Position numbers and translations under genes: made by a program. This document shows, in pieces, positions 7,990 to 15,899 of a stretch of DNA of 38,571 nucleotides (positions are counted from its first letter, which is position 1; each line of letters opens with the position of its first letter). The notes beneath the pieces were generated by a model that was given only the letters and a program-made list of their open reading frames with translations, was not told where the DNA came from and made no database searches. Source of the DNA: Seribacter sp963934295 (GTDB lineage Bacteria > Verrucomicrobiota > Verrucomicrobiia > Opitutales > Seribacteraceae). The stretch covers positions 1 through 38,571 of the forward strand of contig CAWVXY010000027.1 in the NCBI GenBank assembly GCA_963934295.1. Direction: 5' to 3'.

Positions 7990-9498
7990 ATGAATTCATC
8001 TAAGAAGTCCAATCTAAGAAAACCTAAAATTATATCTGATTTTGATGATCGAGACGCAATTACTAATTTTTTATCTAAAAATGAAGGGAAACGAGTTGTT
8101 GTCGTGCAAGGGTTAGGCTTCGTTGGTGCAGTCATGGCATTGGTATGTGCCAATGGAGTAAGTGAAGAATATGCAGTAATTGGAGTTGATTTACCCGATG
8201 AAAAGAATTTTTTGAAAATAAAATCAATAAATGACGGAGTATTTCCTCTTAATGCTGATGATCCCAAAATTTACGAGTTTTACAACAATAGCCTAAGGAG
8301 AGGTAATCTACTCGCTACTTATGATCCTTTAGCCTATGGATTTGCGGATGTAATTGTTGTTGATGTTAACTTAGATGTAGAAAAATTATCTAGTTCAACT
8401 GGAAATTTAAAAAACTACGATGTCGACCTAGGAAATTTTAAAAAAGCGATTAGTTGTATTGGCACTCATTGTCATGAAAATGTCTTAGTGTTAGTTGAAA
8501 CGACCGTACCACCTGGTACATGTGAGAAAATTGTGAAGCCAATTCTAGATAAAGAATTAAGTGAGAGGGGGTTAAAAGTAGATCGTTACAAACTGGGGCA
8601 TTCATACGAAAGAGTAATGCCTGGTCCAGAATATATTAATTCGATAAGGGAATTCCCAAGGGTGTACTCAGGAATAAATGATAGTAGTGCGGATGCTACC
8701 GAAGCCTTTTTGAAAACTATAATAAATACAGAAATCTGTGCACTTACTAGACTTGAGAACACCACTGCTACTGAAATGGCAAAAGTTCTTGAAAATTCAT
8801 ATAGGGCTACCAACATTGCGTTTGCTGTTGAATGGTCTAGGTATGCCGAAGAAGCAGGAGTTGACCTTTATGATATAATTAATGCCATAAGAGTTCGCAA
8901 GACTCATGCAAATTTAATGTATCCAGGAATTGGTGTCGGAGGTTACTGCTTAACCAAAGATCCTTTGCTTGCAAGTTGGTCGCGGAAAGAATTTTTCGGC
9001 TCAGATTCTGATTTAAATATGAGCATAAATAGTGTTTCTGTTAACGACCAAATGCCTTTATTTGCTTTTAATCGTTTAGTTCAAGTTTTTGGAAGTCTCA
9101 AAGGTAAAAGAGTTATAATCCTTGGTGTTTCTTACAGAGGTGATGTTGGGGATACTCGTTTTAGTCCTGTTGAAGTTTTTGTTAATCTGATTCAAAAGGA
9201 GGGTGCCTTATTGAGATTCCATGATCCTTATGTTTCTAATTGGGAAGAACAAGAATGCGAGGTTGAATCCGACCTTTCACTTGTGCTTGACTCTAATCCG
9301 GAAATAATTGTTTTTTCAGCAGGACATAGTTTATATAAGCAAGATAAAACCATTGAAGAGCTTTTAAACCTTTCGGAAGTTAAAATATTCGATGCAATAG
9401 GCATTTTAAATAAGGAGCAGATTTTAACATTAGGATCGAAGCATAAAGTATCAGTACTTGGTTGTGGTGATGAGAATTTAAATTTTTGTAATAAATAA
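7990..9498 (+). CDS. UDP-sugar/GDP-mannose dehydrogenase family enzyme (makes NDP-uronic acid)
   Basis: NAD-dependent four-electron oxidation of C6 of an NDP-sugar to a uronic acid. The Rossmann motif GLGFVG is at residues 41-46. ETTVPPGTCEK (170-180) matches the central-domain signature, SYERVMPGP is at about 205-213, and the catalytic cysteine is C320 in GVGGYCLTKDP. K264 and N269 fall in the usual substrate-closure helix. At 502 residues it is longer than typical UDP-glucose or UDP-HexNAc dehydrogenases (about 420-440). The excess includes about 35 N-terminal residues before the Rossmann strand. It abuts the SDR gene 9499 with no gap. Context (amidotransferase, formyltransferase, epimerases) favours a UDP-HexNAc substrate rather than UDP-glucose, but the sequence alone does not settle this. 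Confidence 0.9.
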   Translation: MNSSKKSNLRKPKIISDFDDRDAITNFLSKNEGKRVVVVQGLGFVGAVMALVCANGVSEEYAVIGVDLPDEKNFLKIKSINDGVFPLNADDPKIYEFYNNSLRRGNLLATYDPLAYGFADVIVVDVNLDVEKLSSSTGNLKNYDVDLGNFKKAISCIGTHCHENVLVLVETTVPPGTCEKIVKPILDKELSERGLKVDRYKLGHSYERVMPGPEYINSIREFPRVYSGINDSSADATEAFLKTIINTEICALTRLENTTATEMAKVLENSYRATNIAFAVEWSRYAEEAGVDLYDIINAIRVRKTHANLMYPGIGVGGYCLTKDPLLASWSRKEFFGSDSDLNMSINSVSVNDQMPLFAFNRLVQVFGSLKGKRVIILGVSYRGDVGDTRFSPVEVFVNLIQKEGALLRFHDPYVSNWEEQECEVESDLSLVLDSNPEIIVFSAGHSLYKQDKTIEELLNLSEVKIFDAIGILNKEQILTLGSKHKVSVLGCGDENLNFCNK

Positions 9499-10524
9499 GT
9501 GAAAGAAGTATTTGTATTAGGTGGAGGTGGCTTTATTGGCAGAAATATTGTCGAGCATCTTATTGATAGAAAAGATTGTAATGTAACTGCTGGAGACATT
9601 AGGAAAGGCTCGAATTGGGATGAAATAATGGATAGAAGTCCCAATCGTTTTAATGCTGTTGTAGATGATTTTACCAATTTTAGTGCGTTTGAAAAATTGG
9701 GAAAAAGATTCGATGAAGTTTATATGTTGGCAGCAGTTGTTGGTGTAAATCGTACATTGAAAAACCCTGAATCTGTAATTAGTACCAATACCAAACTAAC
9801 CGTTAATACTTTAGATTGGATAGCAAAAAAACCTATCAGGCGTCTTTTATTTTCATCTTCGAGTGAAAATTATGCGGCCACATCTGATTTGTTTGGTGCA
9901 GAAATACCAACAAAAGAAGATGTTCCATTGTGTGTTGGCGATGTTTGTCACCCTAGATGGACTTATGCAATTACGAAAATACATGGAGAATCCTCATTTA
10001 TTCACTCTGCAAAAAAGCTTGGTTATGACTGGAGGATCGTAAGGTATCAAAACATTATTGGTCCGGAAATGGGCTTTGGGCATGCCATCCCGCATATTGT
10101 TGAGCGTTTTGTGAATGAAATCGAAAATCCAATTAAAATTTATGGTCATGATCAAACAAGAGCCTTCTGCTATATTGAGGATGCGGTCCAGGGTACCGTT
10201 GGGGCAATGGAAAGCACCAATCATCCTAACAATATTTATCATATTGGAAATACTCAGGAAATTTCGATGGAAGTGCTCACCAAATTTATTGGTGAGCATT
10301 TAGGTTATAAAGGTAGATATGAGACTGCAATAACTTACCCCGGATCTGTTTCACGTCGTTGCCCTGATATACAAAAGGCAACTTCTAATCTTGATTATCA
10401 CCCTCAAGTCCATTGGAAAGATGCAGTTACTAAAACTGTAGATTGGTATAAGAGATTTTTCGAGTCTGGGTTGACACCTAACACTGGTGGTTTCGAACCT
10501 CCAGAAAATGTGATGGCGAGGTAA
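9499..10524 (+). CDS. NAD-dependent extended SDR, NDP-sugar epimerase/dehydratase
   Basis: 341-residue extended SDR. The glycine-rich motif GGGGFIG is at residues 8-14, the serine strand LLFSSSSENYA at about 116-126, and the catalytic Y156/K160 in TYAITK. The C-terminal part includes the substrate-domain sequence RYQNIIGPEMGFGHAIP. It begins with GTG directly after the TAA of the dehydrogenase gene, with no intervening base, so the pair is surely co-translated and probably consecutive in one NDP-sugar pathway. The stop overlaps the next ATG by one base (TAATG). A perfect 10-bp inverted repeat lies inside the coding region at 10274-10298. Substrate not assignable; C4 epimerisation or decarboxylation of a uronic acid are both possible. 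Confidence 0.85.
   Translation: MKEVFVLGGGGFIGRNIVEHLIDRKDCNVTAGDIRKGSNWDEIMDRSPNRFNAVVDDFTNFSAFEKLGKRFDEVYMLAAVVGVNRTLKNPESVISTNTKLTVNTLDWIAKKPIRRLLFSSSSENYAATSDLFGAEIPTKEDVPLCVGDVCHPRWTYAITKIHGESSFIHSAKKLGYDWRIVRYQNIIGPEMGFGHAIPHIVERFVNEIENPIKIYGHDQTRAFCYIEDAVQGTVGAMESTNHPNNIYHIGNTQEISMEVLTKFIGEHLGYKGRYETAITYPGSVSRRCPDIQKATSNLDYHPQVHWKDAVTKTVDWYKRFFESGLTPNTGGFEPPENVMAR
10274..10298. repeat. perfect 10-bp inverted repeat with 5-base loop inside a coding region
   Basis: TGCTCACCAA at 10274-10283 and TTGGTGAGCA at 10289-10298 are exact reverse complements around ATTTA. It lies within the SDR gene and encodes part of VLTKFIGEH. There is no T-run after it, so it does not look like a terminator. 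At this length one such match in about 40 kb is not far from chance expectation. Confidence 0.6.
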
Positions 10525-11186
10525 TGTTAATTCGATTTTTTGATATCCTATTTTCCTTATTAGCATTATTTTTTTTGCTTCCGCTTTTTGTTCCGATTGT
10601 AATTATTTTGAGATTTACCGGAGAAAAAGAAATATTTTATAGGCAAGAAAGAGTCGGGCAGTTCGGAAGTACTTTTAATCTTTTGAAATTCGCTACAATG
10701 CTAAAGAATAGCCCAACGATTGGAGCAGGAGAAATTACACTTAAAAACGATCCACGAGTTCTTCCTTTTGGTCGTTTTTTAAGGAAATCAAAAATTAATG
10801 AGTTGCCTCAACTGATTAATATCCTTCTTGGTCAGATTAGTATTGTTGGTCCTAGACCTATGGTGCCAGGTACTTTCAACAAGTACTCACTGGAAGCTCG
10901 TAGCGAACTTAATAAAGTCAAGCCCGGTTTGACTGGTATGGGATCAATTATTTTTAGGGATGAGGAAAAGTTTTTAGAAGGAAAAAAAAATCCCAAAAAA
11001 TTTTATGACGAATGCATAATCCCTTACAAAAATAAAATTGAATTATGGTATATAAAGAATCAGTCGATTATAACCTATTTTAAAATTATATTCGTGACTG
11101 CTTGGGTGATTATATTCTCGAAATCTAGAATTATTGAGAAATTTTTTAGTGACATTCCTGTTCTGCCTCCTTCATTAAAGGCATAA
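10524..11186 (+). CDS. small monotopic sugar phosphotransferase (PglC/bacterial sugar transferase family)
   Basis: 220-residue initiating phosphoglycosyl transferase, a family that moves a sugar-1-phosphate onto undecaprenyl phosphate. It has one N-terminal re-entrant hydrophobic helix (about residues 4-30, with a central proline), the FYRQERVG motif, NDPRVLPFGRFLRK at 75-88 and the closing SIVGPRPM block. The family catalytic Asp-Glu dyad, usually DELPQ, reads NELPQ here (N92, E93), so the expected Asp nucleophile is replaced by Asn. An A9 tract at 10982-10990 lies in the last third of the gene. It is the final gene of Region A; a second initiating enzyme with an intact dyad lies at 24728-26053. 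Confidence 0.85.
   Translation: MLIRFFDILFSLLALFFLLPLFVPIVIILRFTGEKEIFYRQERVGQFGSTFNLLKFATMLKNSPTIGAGEITLKNDPRVLPFGRFLRKSKINELPQLINILLGQISIVGPRPMVPGTFNKYSLEARSELNKVKPGLTGMGSIIFRDEEKFLEGKKNPKKFYDECIIPYKNKIELWYIKNQSIITYFKIIFVTAWVIIFSKSRIIEKFFSDIPVLPPSLKA
10982..10990 (+). repeat. A9 homopolymer tract within the sugar transferase gene
   Basis: Nine consecutive A residues inside codons for GKKN of the small sugar transferase. Slippage here would shift the frame and truncate the protein. In such AT-rich DNA a tract of this length is not rare, so this is only a candidate contingency site. Confidence 0.5.
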
Positions 11187-11463
11187 GGAAATAAACTACT
11201 GCATCGTCTTGGTGTGTCGGCTTTTAAAATTCCCCCTAATTTTCAAATACCATTTGTTTGTAATTGAGTTGTAGGAGCAACTAGGGAAAATACATCTTTT
11301 TCTCTAATGTTCCAAATGAGTATAATATAATTAATAAATTAAAATTTTATTAGCCGAAAAGTACATGCTTTCTTCTAGTAATTTAATTTCTGAGGATTGG
11401 TAAAGTGAGCCTTTTCTAAAATTGACGAATCATTACTTTTTTGCATTATAAGGTACAATTTTA
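11187..11463. other. 277-bp intergenic region between the two glycan gene blocks
   Basis: This is the largest non-coding gap in the window. It is AT-rich and shows no open reading frame that I can support. It includes a weak 5-bp stem (AGTTG...CAACT) near 11268-11284 without a T-run, a TATAAT at 11321-11326 lacking a good -35, and the better promoter candidate at 11422-11451 that would serve the WecA-like gene. No clear terminator for the upstream sugar transferase is seen. The region may be where two gene modules were joined. Confidence 0.6.
11422..11451 (+). promoter_or_regulatory. sigma70-like promoter candidate for the WecA-like gene
   Basis: TTGACG (11422-11427) is followed after 17 bases by ATTATA (11445-11450), or after 18 bases by TTATAA (11446-11451). 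Transcription would start around 11457-11459, only 5-7 bases before the ATG at 11464, giving an almost leaderless message. This agrees with the lack of Shine-Dalgarno sequences elsewhere in the window. Confidence 0.5.
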
Positions 11464-12972
11464 ATGACCCCGTCTATTTATAGTTTGTTTGTTTTAGGTG
11501 CGATTTTGACTTGTATTTTAACACCGCTTGTTCGGTATTTGGCTTTACAAAAAGGGTTTGTTGATTGTCCGCAACGAGCTAGGAAGGTTCACCAGCAAGC
11601 AACCCCAAGACTTGGCGGTGCAGCAATTCTAGTATCTTTTATCATTATTTGTGTAGTTGCCGGATTATTTGTTCCACAATTTCGACAAATGATTTGGGGA
11701 GAAAACCCGTTTGTTGGGGTGGTTTTATTAGGCTCATTTGGAATTTTTGTGATTGGATTTCTCGATGACCTTGCTCGCCTTTCCCCAAAGATCAAATTGT
11801 TCGGAGAATTTGCAATTGCAGCCTTGGTTGTCTGGGGAGCTGAATTATCTTTTATTGAAATTCAATTCTTGGGATTTGGTACTGTTTCTTTCCCCGAGTG
11901 GATAGGGTTTGCTCTATCCTGTTTGTGGATTGTTGGATTGGCGAACGCAATTAATTTAATCGATGGATTAGATGGGCTGGCTTCTGGAATAACTCTTGCA
12001 GGATTAATAGCTGTTTCTGTGGTTGGTTATCTTGCAGGCATCTCAAGCGTGACTTGGATGTCTACATTGCTCATAGGTTGCTTGCTTGGTTTCTTAGTTT
12101 ATAATAGTCGTCCCGCATCGATCTTTCTGGGAGATTGTGGAAGTTTGACTCTTGGTTATTTGGCTGGCTGCTTAACTTTACTTGCTAGTTTTCGCGAGGT
12201 TGGGGTACTTGATGGAATCTTTCCAGTACTCGTATTTGCCATACCTATCATGGACTGCATTTTTGCGATTTTCCGGAGAACTATGAGAGGTCGATCCCCA
12301 TTTTCTCCTGATATGGAACATTTTCACCATCGATTGATGGCAAAAGGCCTTACTCATGGAAAAGCAGTGCTCGCCATGTGGGCAGTGGCATTTTGTTGTT
12401 CCCTCGTAGCCATCGCTGCAGCTTTTGGGAAAGGGGATCAATTATTTGCAATATTTGTGTTTTTCGGCATGGGTGGTTTCATTTTATTAAGATACCTTGG
12501 TTATTTTCGCTTTGAGTTTTTCGGTCAAAACTTTTCAACTTTGATGCAAGATCGAAAAAACATCCGTTCTTCTGAGCAATGCATCAAAGACGCTGAATCA
12601 ATGCTTCAAGGGTTGAGCAATATAGACAATCTACCTGACATTTTAGAGAAAGCTGCCGAAGGAATGCAATTTCATGAAGCGACTATCACTTTTTATGAAG
12701 AGGGAGGGAAATTAGGAAGCAGAATCGGTACAGGTAAGAATATAATTGGCAAAAAGGTTTCGTGGAAAGACCCTGAATATTCTGGATATTATTCTAGAAA
12801 AGATGAATTTGTTGCAGAATTTCCTATTAGCGGAAGAAAGTATTCTTACGGCAAAATTCTTTATCGTTTTATCGATAACCGAGATAAACTTGAAGTAAAT
12901 GAAGAAGTCCTTCTTGAGCGTATTCACGATGGACTTTCGGTCTTTGCTGCGAAAGTACGAAAACAAAGTTAA
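11464..12972 (+). CDS. WecA/TagO-type polyprenyl-phosphate HexNAc-1-phosphate transferase with C-terminal GAF-like domain
   Basis: Polytopic membrane enzyme of the MraY/WecA superfamily, transferring a HexNAc-1-phosphate from UDP to undecaprenyl phosphate. It shows TPRLGGAAI (48-55), the Mg-binding DD at 101-102 in DDLARLSPKIKLFGE, NLIDGLDGLASG (164-175), FLGDCGS (221-227) and the carbohydrate-side HFHHRL (286-291). About ten membrane helices end near residue 345. The remaining about 130 residues have no place in standard WecA (about 350-370 residues). They look like a GAF-type sensory fold: a helix around 385-400 (NIDNLPDILEKAAEGM), then strands ATITFYEEG and FPISGRKYSYGKILYRF. First gene of Region B, with its own promoter candidate. 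Confidence 0.88.
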   Translation: MTPSIYSLFVLGAILTCILTPLVRYLALQKGFVDCPQRARKVHQQATPRLGGAAILVSFIIICVVAGLFVPQFRQMIWGENPFVGVVLLGSFGIFVIGFLDDLARLSPKIKLFGEFAIAALVVWGAELSFIEIQFLGFGTVSFPEWIGFALSCLWIVGLANAINLIDGLDGLASGITLAGLIAVSVVGYLAGISSVTWMSTLLIGCLLGFLVYNSRPASIFLGDCGSLTLGYLAGCLTLLASFREVGVLDGIFPVLVFAIPIMDCIFAIFRRTMRGRSPFSPDMEHFHHRLMAKGLTHGKAVLAMWAVAFCCSLVAIAAAFGKGDQLFAIFVFFGMGGFILLRYLGYFRFEFFGQNFSTLMQDRKNIRSSEQCIKDAESMLQGLSNIDNLPDILEKAAEGMQFHEATITFYEEGGKLGSRIGTGKNIIGKKVSWKDPEYSGYYSRKDEFVAEFPISGRKYSYGKILYRFIDNRDKLEVNEEVLLERIHDGLSVFAAKVRKQS

Positions 12973-12990
12973 ATCATATTTAGCATAATT

Positions 12991-13947
12991 TTGAAAAATA
13001 GTAATGTCCTTGTTATTGGTGGAGCCGGTTTTATTGGTAGTCATGTAGTATCCGCACTTCTCAAGGAAGGGGTATCAAGTGTTTCAGTTTTTGATAATCT
13101 TGGCCGGGGTGATATTGATTATCTTAAAGATTCCTTGAAGGATGAAAGATGTTCTTTTTATCCGAATGGTGGGGATATTAGAGATGTTGATATACTTAAT
13201 GATGCGATGCAGGGGGTTGATTATGTAATCCATCTTGCTGCCATGTGGTTGTTGCACTGTAAGGATTTTCCGAGAACTGCATTTCATGTTAATATCGAAG
13301 GTACTTTTAATGTATTAGAAGCATGCGTAAAAAATAAGGTAAAACGATTAATATATTCTTCTTCTGCTTCGGTTTATGGCGATGCTACGGAGGTTCCCAT
13401 GACTGAAAATCATCCTTTCAATAATAAAAATTTTTATGGTGCTACTAAGATTGCTGGGGAAGCGATGTGCCGGGCTTTTTACGATCGGTACGGTTTAGAT
13501 TATGTTGGTCTTCGGTATATGAATGTCTATGGCCCTCATCAGGATCAAACCGCAGCATACACTGGTGTTATTCCAATCATGCTGAACAAGATTGATGCAA
13601 ACGAAGCACCAACAATTAATGGAGATGGCTCACAGGCTTATGATTTTATTGATGTAAGAGATGTAGCTCGCTGTAATGCTTTAGCGCTAAAGTCCTCTGC
13701 TACGGATGAATTTTATAATGTGGGTACAGGAGTGCAGACAAGTATCGCTCAATTGTGCGATAAAATTTTAGAACTTCGTCAGTCTGACTTAAAAGTTTCC
13801 TACAATCCATATTCTGAGGATGATGCCCGTAGAATGGTTCAAAATCGAATTGGTTGCCCTAAAAAAGCTAAAAAAGATTTAGGATTTGAGTATGAGATTG
13901 GCTTGGAACAAGGATTGAAAGACCTTATTGATTGGCGTTCCAGTTGA
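12991..13947 (+). CDS. UDP-glucose/UDP-HexNAc 4-epimerase-like extended SDR
   Basis: 318-residue extended SDR with the NAD motif GGAGFIG (10-16), the serine strand IYSSSASVYG (121-130) and catalytic Y149/K153 in FYGATK. The substrate domain includes RYMNVYGPHQD, typical of GalE/WbpP-type epimerases. The coding region starts at TTG (12991), immediately before the first Rossmann strand and 18 bases after the WecA-like stop; no Shine-Dalgarno is visible. Two inverted repeats follow the stop codon before the AsnB gene. With the dehydrogenase at 7990 it could supply a UDP-GalNAc/GalNAcA-type precursor, but substrate specificity is not visible in the sequence. Confidence 0.86.
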   Translation: MKNSNVLVIGGAGFIGSHVVSALLKEGVSSVSVFDNLGRGDIDYLKDSLKDERCSFYPNGGDIRDVDILNDAMQGVDYVIHLAAMWLLHCKDFPRTAFHVNIEGTFNVLEACVKNKVKRLIYSSSASVYGDATEVPMTENHPFNNKNFYGATKIAGEAMCRAFYDRYGLDYVGLRYMNVYGPHQDQTAAYTGVIPIMLNKIDANEAPTINGDGSQAYDFIDVRDVARCNALALKSSATDEFYNVGTGVQTSIAQLCDKILELRQSDLKVSYNPYSEDDARRMVQNRIGCPKKAKKDLGFEYEIGLEQGLKDLIDWRSS

Positions 13948-13962
13948 ACTTTCAACTTTCCT

Positions 13963-13995
13963 TAGGAACTTTTATATGTGTGTTCCTATCTTTTT
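13963..13995 (+). terminator. weak terminator/attenuator-like hairpin before asnB-type gene
   Basis: TAGGAAC (13963-13969) pairs with GTTCCTA (13982-13988) around a 12-base loop and is followed by TCTTTTT (13989-13995). A second inverted repeat, AGTTGAA and TTCAACT separated by CT (13942-13957), overlaps the end of the preceding gene. The stem is short and AT-rich, so it may only attenuate transcription into the amidotransferase gene. Confidence 0.4.
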
Positions 13996-14009
13996 AAATT
14001 TAATACATA

Positions 14010-15890
14010 ATGTGCGGTATTGTTGGTCTAATTAATTACGATGGACTTGATGTTTCTTTCTCAAGTTTGAAGGGAATGACAGATGCAATTTCGCACCGAG
14101 GTCCGGATGGAGAAGGACATTGGCATGAGGGAGGAGCAGGTTTTGGTCATCGTAGGTTGGCGATTATTGACCTTTCAGAAGAAGCAAACCAGCCTATGAT
14201 ATCATCTGATCAAAGATATATCCTGACTTACAATGGAGAAGTGTATAATTTTAAAGAGATTAGAGATGAGTTGCGGGCAAAGGGTTATTCATTTCAGTCA
14301 TCGTCTGATACTGAAGTTGTTCTATATTCATTGATCGAGTGGAAAGAAAAAGCTCTATTAAAATTTAATGGAATGTTCGCATTGTCTTTCTGGGATAAAA
14401 AAGAAAAAAACCTTTTGTTAGCGCGGGATAGATATGGAATAAAACCATTATATTATTCTGAAGGGGGTAATTCGTTATGCTTTGCATCTGAGCAAAAAGC
14501 AATTCTAGCTCAGCCTAATTTTGATAGAACGATTAATCGAAAAGCTTTGTTAGAATATTTTACCTTTCAAAATATATTTACCGATCAGACTTTGATAAGC
14601 GGAATTCAACTTATGCCAGCAGGCTATTATGGAAAAATTGATTTAAGAAAAAAAAGTCCACAATTAATTCGAACCCAATACTGGGATTTTAATTTTTGCG
14701 AGCCAAATGAATTGATTTCTCACCAAGAGTATACCGAAGAATTGGATCGATTGTTTCGTAAAGCTGTTAACCGGCAGTTAGTAAGTGATGTCGAGTTGGG
14801 CGCTTATCTTAGCGGGGGAATGGATTCCGGATCGATAACTTCACTAGCGAGTCAAAGATTCAAAGACTTGAAGAGTTTTACAGTAGGATTTGATTTAAGC
14901 TCTGCGTCGGGGATCGAAATGGTTTTTGATGAACGACAAACAGCAGAAGCAATGTCTGCTGCTTTTAAGACGGAGCATTATGAAATGGTTCTTAAAGCGG
15001 GTGATATGGAGAGGTGCCTTCCAAAATTAGCATGGCATTTAGAGGAACCTAGGGTGGGGCAGTGTTATCCAAATTTTTATGCGTCTAAACTTGCAAGTAA
15101 GTTTGTAAAAGTGGTTCTTTCAGGTGCTGGTGGGGATGAATTGTTTGGTGGTTACCCATGGCGTTATTACAGGGGTGCTACATCAAAGAACTTCGACGAG
15201 TATATAGATGAATATTATCTTTATTGGCAGAGATTAATTCCCAATACTGTAATTTCGAAAGTTTTTGCACCAATTTGGGGAGATGTTAAAGATGTATGGA
15301 CAAGAGATATTTTTAAGGATGTTTTCTCCACTCACGATAATGAACTTAGTAAACCTGAAGACTTCATTAATCATTCACTTTATTTTGAAAGTAAAACATT
15401 TCTACATGGATTACTTGTGGTAGAGGATAAGCTTAGCATGGCTCACAGCTTAGAAAATAGGGTTCCATTTTTAGACAATGACCTTGTGGATTTTGCGATG
15501 AATTGTCCGGTGAATTTAAAATTAAACAACCTCGGCGAAGTTATTCGATTAAATGAAAATGAAGTTGGAAGAAAATCCAGTAAGTATTTTTCTAAAACTA
15601 ATGATGGTAAGCAGATCTTGAGAGATGCAATGTCCGGATACATTCCAGAAAGTATTCTTAAAGCAGCAAAACAAGGATTCTCATCACCCGATGCTTCATG
15701 GTTCAAGGGGCAGAGCATGGATTTCGTGTGCAAATCTTTACTTTCTAATAATGCAAAATTATATGAATTTTTGGATCGTAGTTCCGTTGAGAAATTAATC
15801 AAAGAACATTTATCAGGATCAGTAAATCGTAGATTACTTATCTGGTCTTTACTTAATGTGGAATCTTTTTTGCACGAATTTGAAATTTAG
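14010..15890 (+). CDS. glutamine-dependent amidotransferase, asparagine synthase (AsnB) family
   Basis: 626 residues, full-length class II amidotransferase. The N-terminal glutaminase starts MCGIVG, giving the nucleophile C2 after Met removal; RLAIIDLS (49-56) and YNGEVYNF (74-81) complete the glutamine site. The C-terminal ATP-pyrophosphatase domain has the PPi loop SGGMDS (268-273). In glycan loci such AsnB homologues commonly amidate uronic acids to uronamides, as proposed for WbpS in Pseudomonas O6 and WbtH in Francisella, rather than making free asparagine. Location between an epimerase and a deacetylase/formyltransferase pair supports that reading. True asparagine synthesis is the alternative. 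Confidence 0.85.
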   Translation: MCGIVGLINYDGLDVSFSSLKGMTDAISHRGPDGEGHWHEGGAGFGHRRLAIIDLSEEANQPMISSDQRYILTYNGEVYNFKEIRDELRAKGYSFQSSSDTEVVLYSLIEWKEKALLKFNGMFALSFWDKKEKNLLLARDRYGIKPLYYSEGGNSLCFASEQKAILAQPNFDRTINRKALLEYFTFQNIFTDQTLISGIQLMPAGYYGKIDLRKKSPQLIRTQYWDFNFCEPNELISHQEYTEELDRLFRKAVNRQLVSDVELGAYLSGGMDSGSITSLASQRFKDLKSFTVGFDLSSASGIEMVFDERQTAEAMSAAFKTEHYEMVLKAGDMERCLPKLAWHLEEPRVGQCYPNFYASKLASKFVKVVLSGAGGDELFGGYPWRYYRGATSKNFDEYIDEYYLYWQRLIPNTVISKVFAPIWGDVKDVWTRDIFKDVFSTHDNELSKPEDFINHSLYFESKTFLHGLLVVEDKLSMAHSLENRVPFLDNDLVDFAMNCPVNLKLNNLGEVIRLNENEVGRKSSKYFSKTNDGKQILRDAMSGYIPESILKAAKQGFSSPDASWFKGQSMDFVCKSLLSNNAKLYEFLDRSSVEKLIKEHLSGSVNRRLLIWSLLNVESFLHEFEI

Positions 15891-15899
15891 ATTTTAGAT

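Noticed and set aside
10347..10362. parS-like half site TGTTTCACGT
   Set aside because: Only the left half matches; the right half CGTTGC has no symmetry, and it sits in coding sequence.
10487..10502. tRNA T-arm-like sequence GGTTTCGAACC
   Set aside because: It lies in frame within the SDR gene (GGFEPP) and no acceptor, D or anticodon stems surround it.
11321..11326. TATAAT in the 277-bp intergenic region as a second promoter
   Set aside because: The sequence 17 bases upstream (TTTTCT) is a poor -35, and such hexamers are common in AT-rich DNA.
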